This document shows, piece by piece, positions 5,924-5,978 of a stretch of 5,978 nt of DNA (the first letter of the stretch is position 1; the number at the start of each line of letters is the position of its first letter). This DNA is from Bacteroidales bacterium (GTDB taxonomy: Bacteria; Bacteroidota; Bacteroidia; Bacteroidales; UBA7960), in contig DMJL01000095.1 of assembly GCA_003451785.1 (NCBI GenBank), forward strand, positions 1 through 5,978, in the 5' to 3' direction. The notes under the pieces were generated by a model, which was not told the origin of the DNA, did no database searches, and saw nothing but the letters and a program-made list of their open reading frames with translations. Both the position numbers and the translations under genes were made by a program.

Positions 5924-5942
5924 CAAAATCCTGCGGATTTTG
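5924..5942. repeat. 8-bp stem, 3-base loop hairpin
   Basis: caaaatcc (5924-5931), loop tgc, ggattttg (5935-5942). It is a perfect short hairpin. The outer pairs are A/T-rich on both strands, so it could act as a weak bidirectional terminator for a gene beyond the window, or be part of the local repeat family. Confidence 0.45.
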
Positions 5943-5978
5943 TCCGAAATACATTCGAACTTCGTCCAAGAAACACCG

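Larger units (their letters stand above)
5697..5978. other. Right non-coding flank with GC-rich repeats
   Basis: No convincing gene is present. The short minus-strand open frames here are repeat-driven, overlap one another in different frames, and match no family I recognise. The stretch holds the right terminal repeat, a stem formed by the third repeat copy, an 8-G run, a short cacgc...gcgtg dyad (5815-5834) and a strong hairpin at 5924-5942. Its composition resembles the left flank and differs from the genes. Confidence 0.55.

Noticed and set aside
5661..5926. Three overlapping minus-strand open frames in the right flank
   Set aside because: They overlap in different frames over GC-rich repeats, show Pro/Arg/Lys-biased translation, and match no family I recognise.
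5815..5978. Possible tRNA or CRISPR repeat in the right flank
   Set aside because: The hairpins do not assemble into a cloverleaf with a CCA-proximal acceptor stem, and there is no regularly spaced direct repeat.

Overview
The window holds a compact defence-type operon of five genes, all on the minus strand, between two non-coding flanks rich in inverted repeats. In transcription order (right to left) the genes are: a small XRE-family helix-turn-helix regulator of the restriction-modification controller type (5601-5392); a 556-residue fusion of a complete RadC (HhH plus JAMM/MPN domain) to a complete C5-cytosine DNA methyltransferase (5384-3714); an HpaII-family type II restriction endonuclease (3730-2639); a ParB-like protein of 463 residues with an LDGNRR motif (2597-1206); and a D12-class (Dam-like) N6-adenine DNA methyltransferase (1202-354). 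Junctions are tight: 7 bp, a 17-bp overlap, 41 bp and 3 bp.

The first three genes read as a controller-methylase-nuclease type II system that probably targets CCGG. The regulator would time expression, the cytosine methylase half would protect host sites, and the HpaII-like nuclease would cut unmodified DNA. The whole window has only one CCGG (4906-4909), while other GC-only tetramers such as GCGC occur more than ten times, which fits that specificity. The other two genes, ParB-like and adenine methylase, look like a second functional pair with an unknown activity. A good candidate promoter of their own lies in the 41-bp gap, close enough to the start codon to give a leaderless mRNA. The most unusual feature is the RadC-methylase fusion, because RadC-type JAMM proteins are normally stand-alone.

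The left flank (1-353) and right flank (about 5697-5978) show no convincing gene. Both contain hairpin-forming repeats. A perfect 23-bp inverted repeat (1-23 and 5705-5727) brackets the whole operon, and a slightly altered third copy lies at 5794-5813. This suggests either a mobilised cassette or insertion between dispersed intergenic repeats.

Organism: bacterial, standard genetic code, moderately AT-rich genes. None of the five genes has a clear Shine-Dalgarno sequence. GC-rich repeat-laden spacers around AT-richer genes, plus missing SD sites, recall Patescibacteria/CPR-type genomes (Parcubacteria and relatives). This is an impression from style only: there is no rRNA, tRNA or housekeeping gene to fix the lineage.
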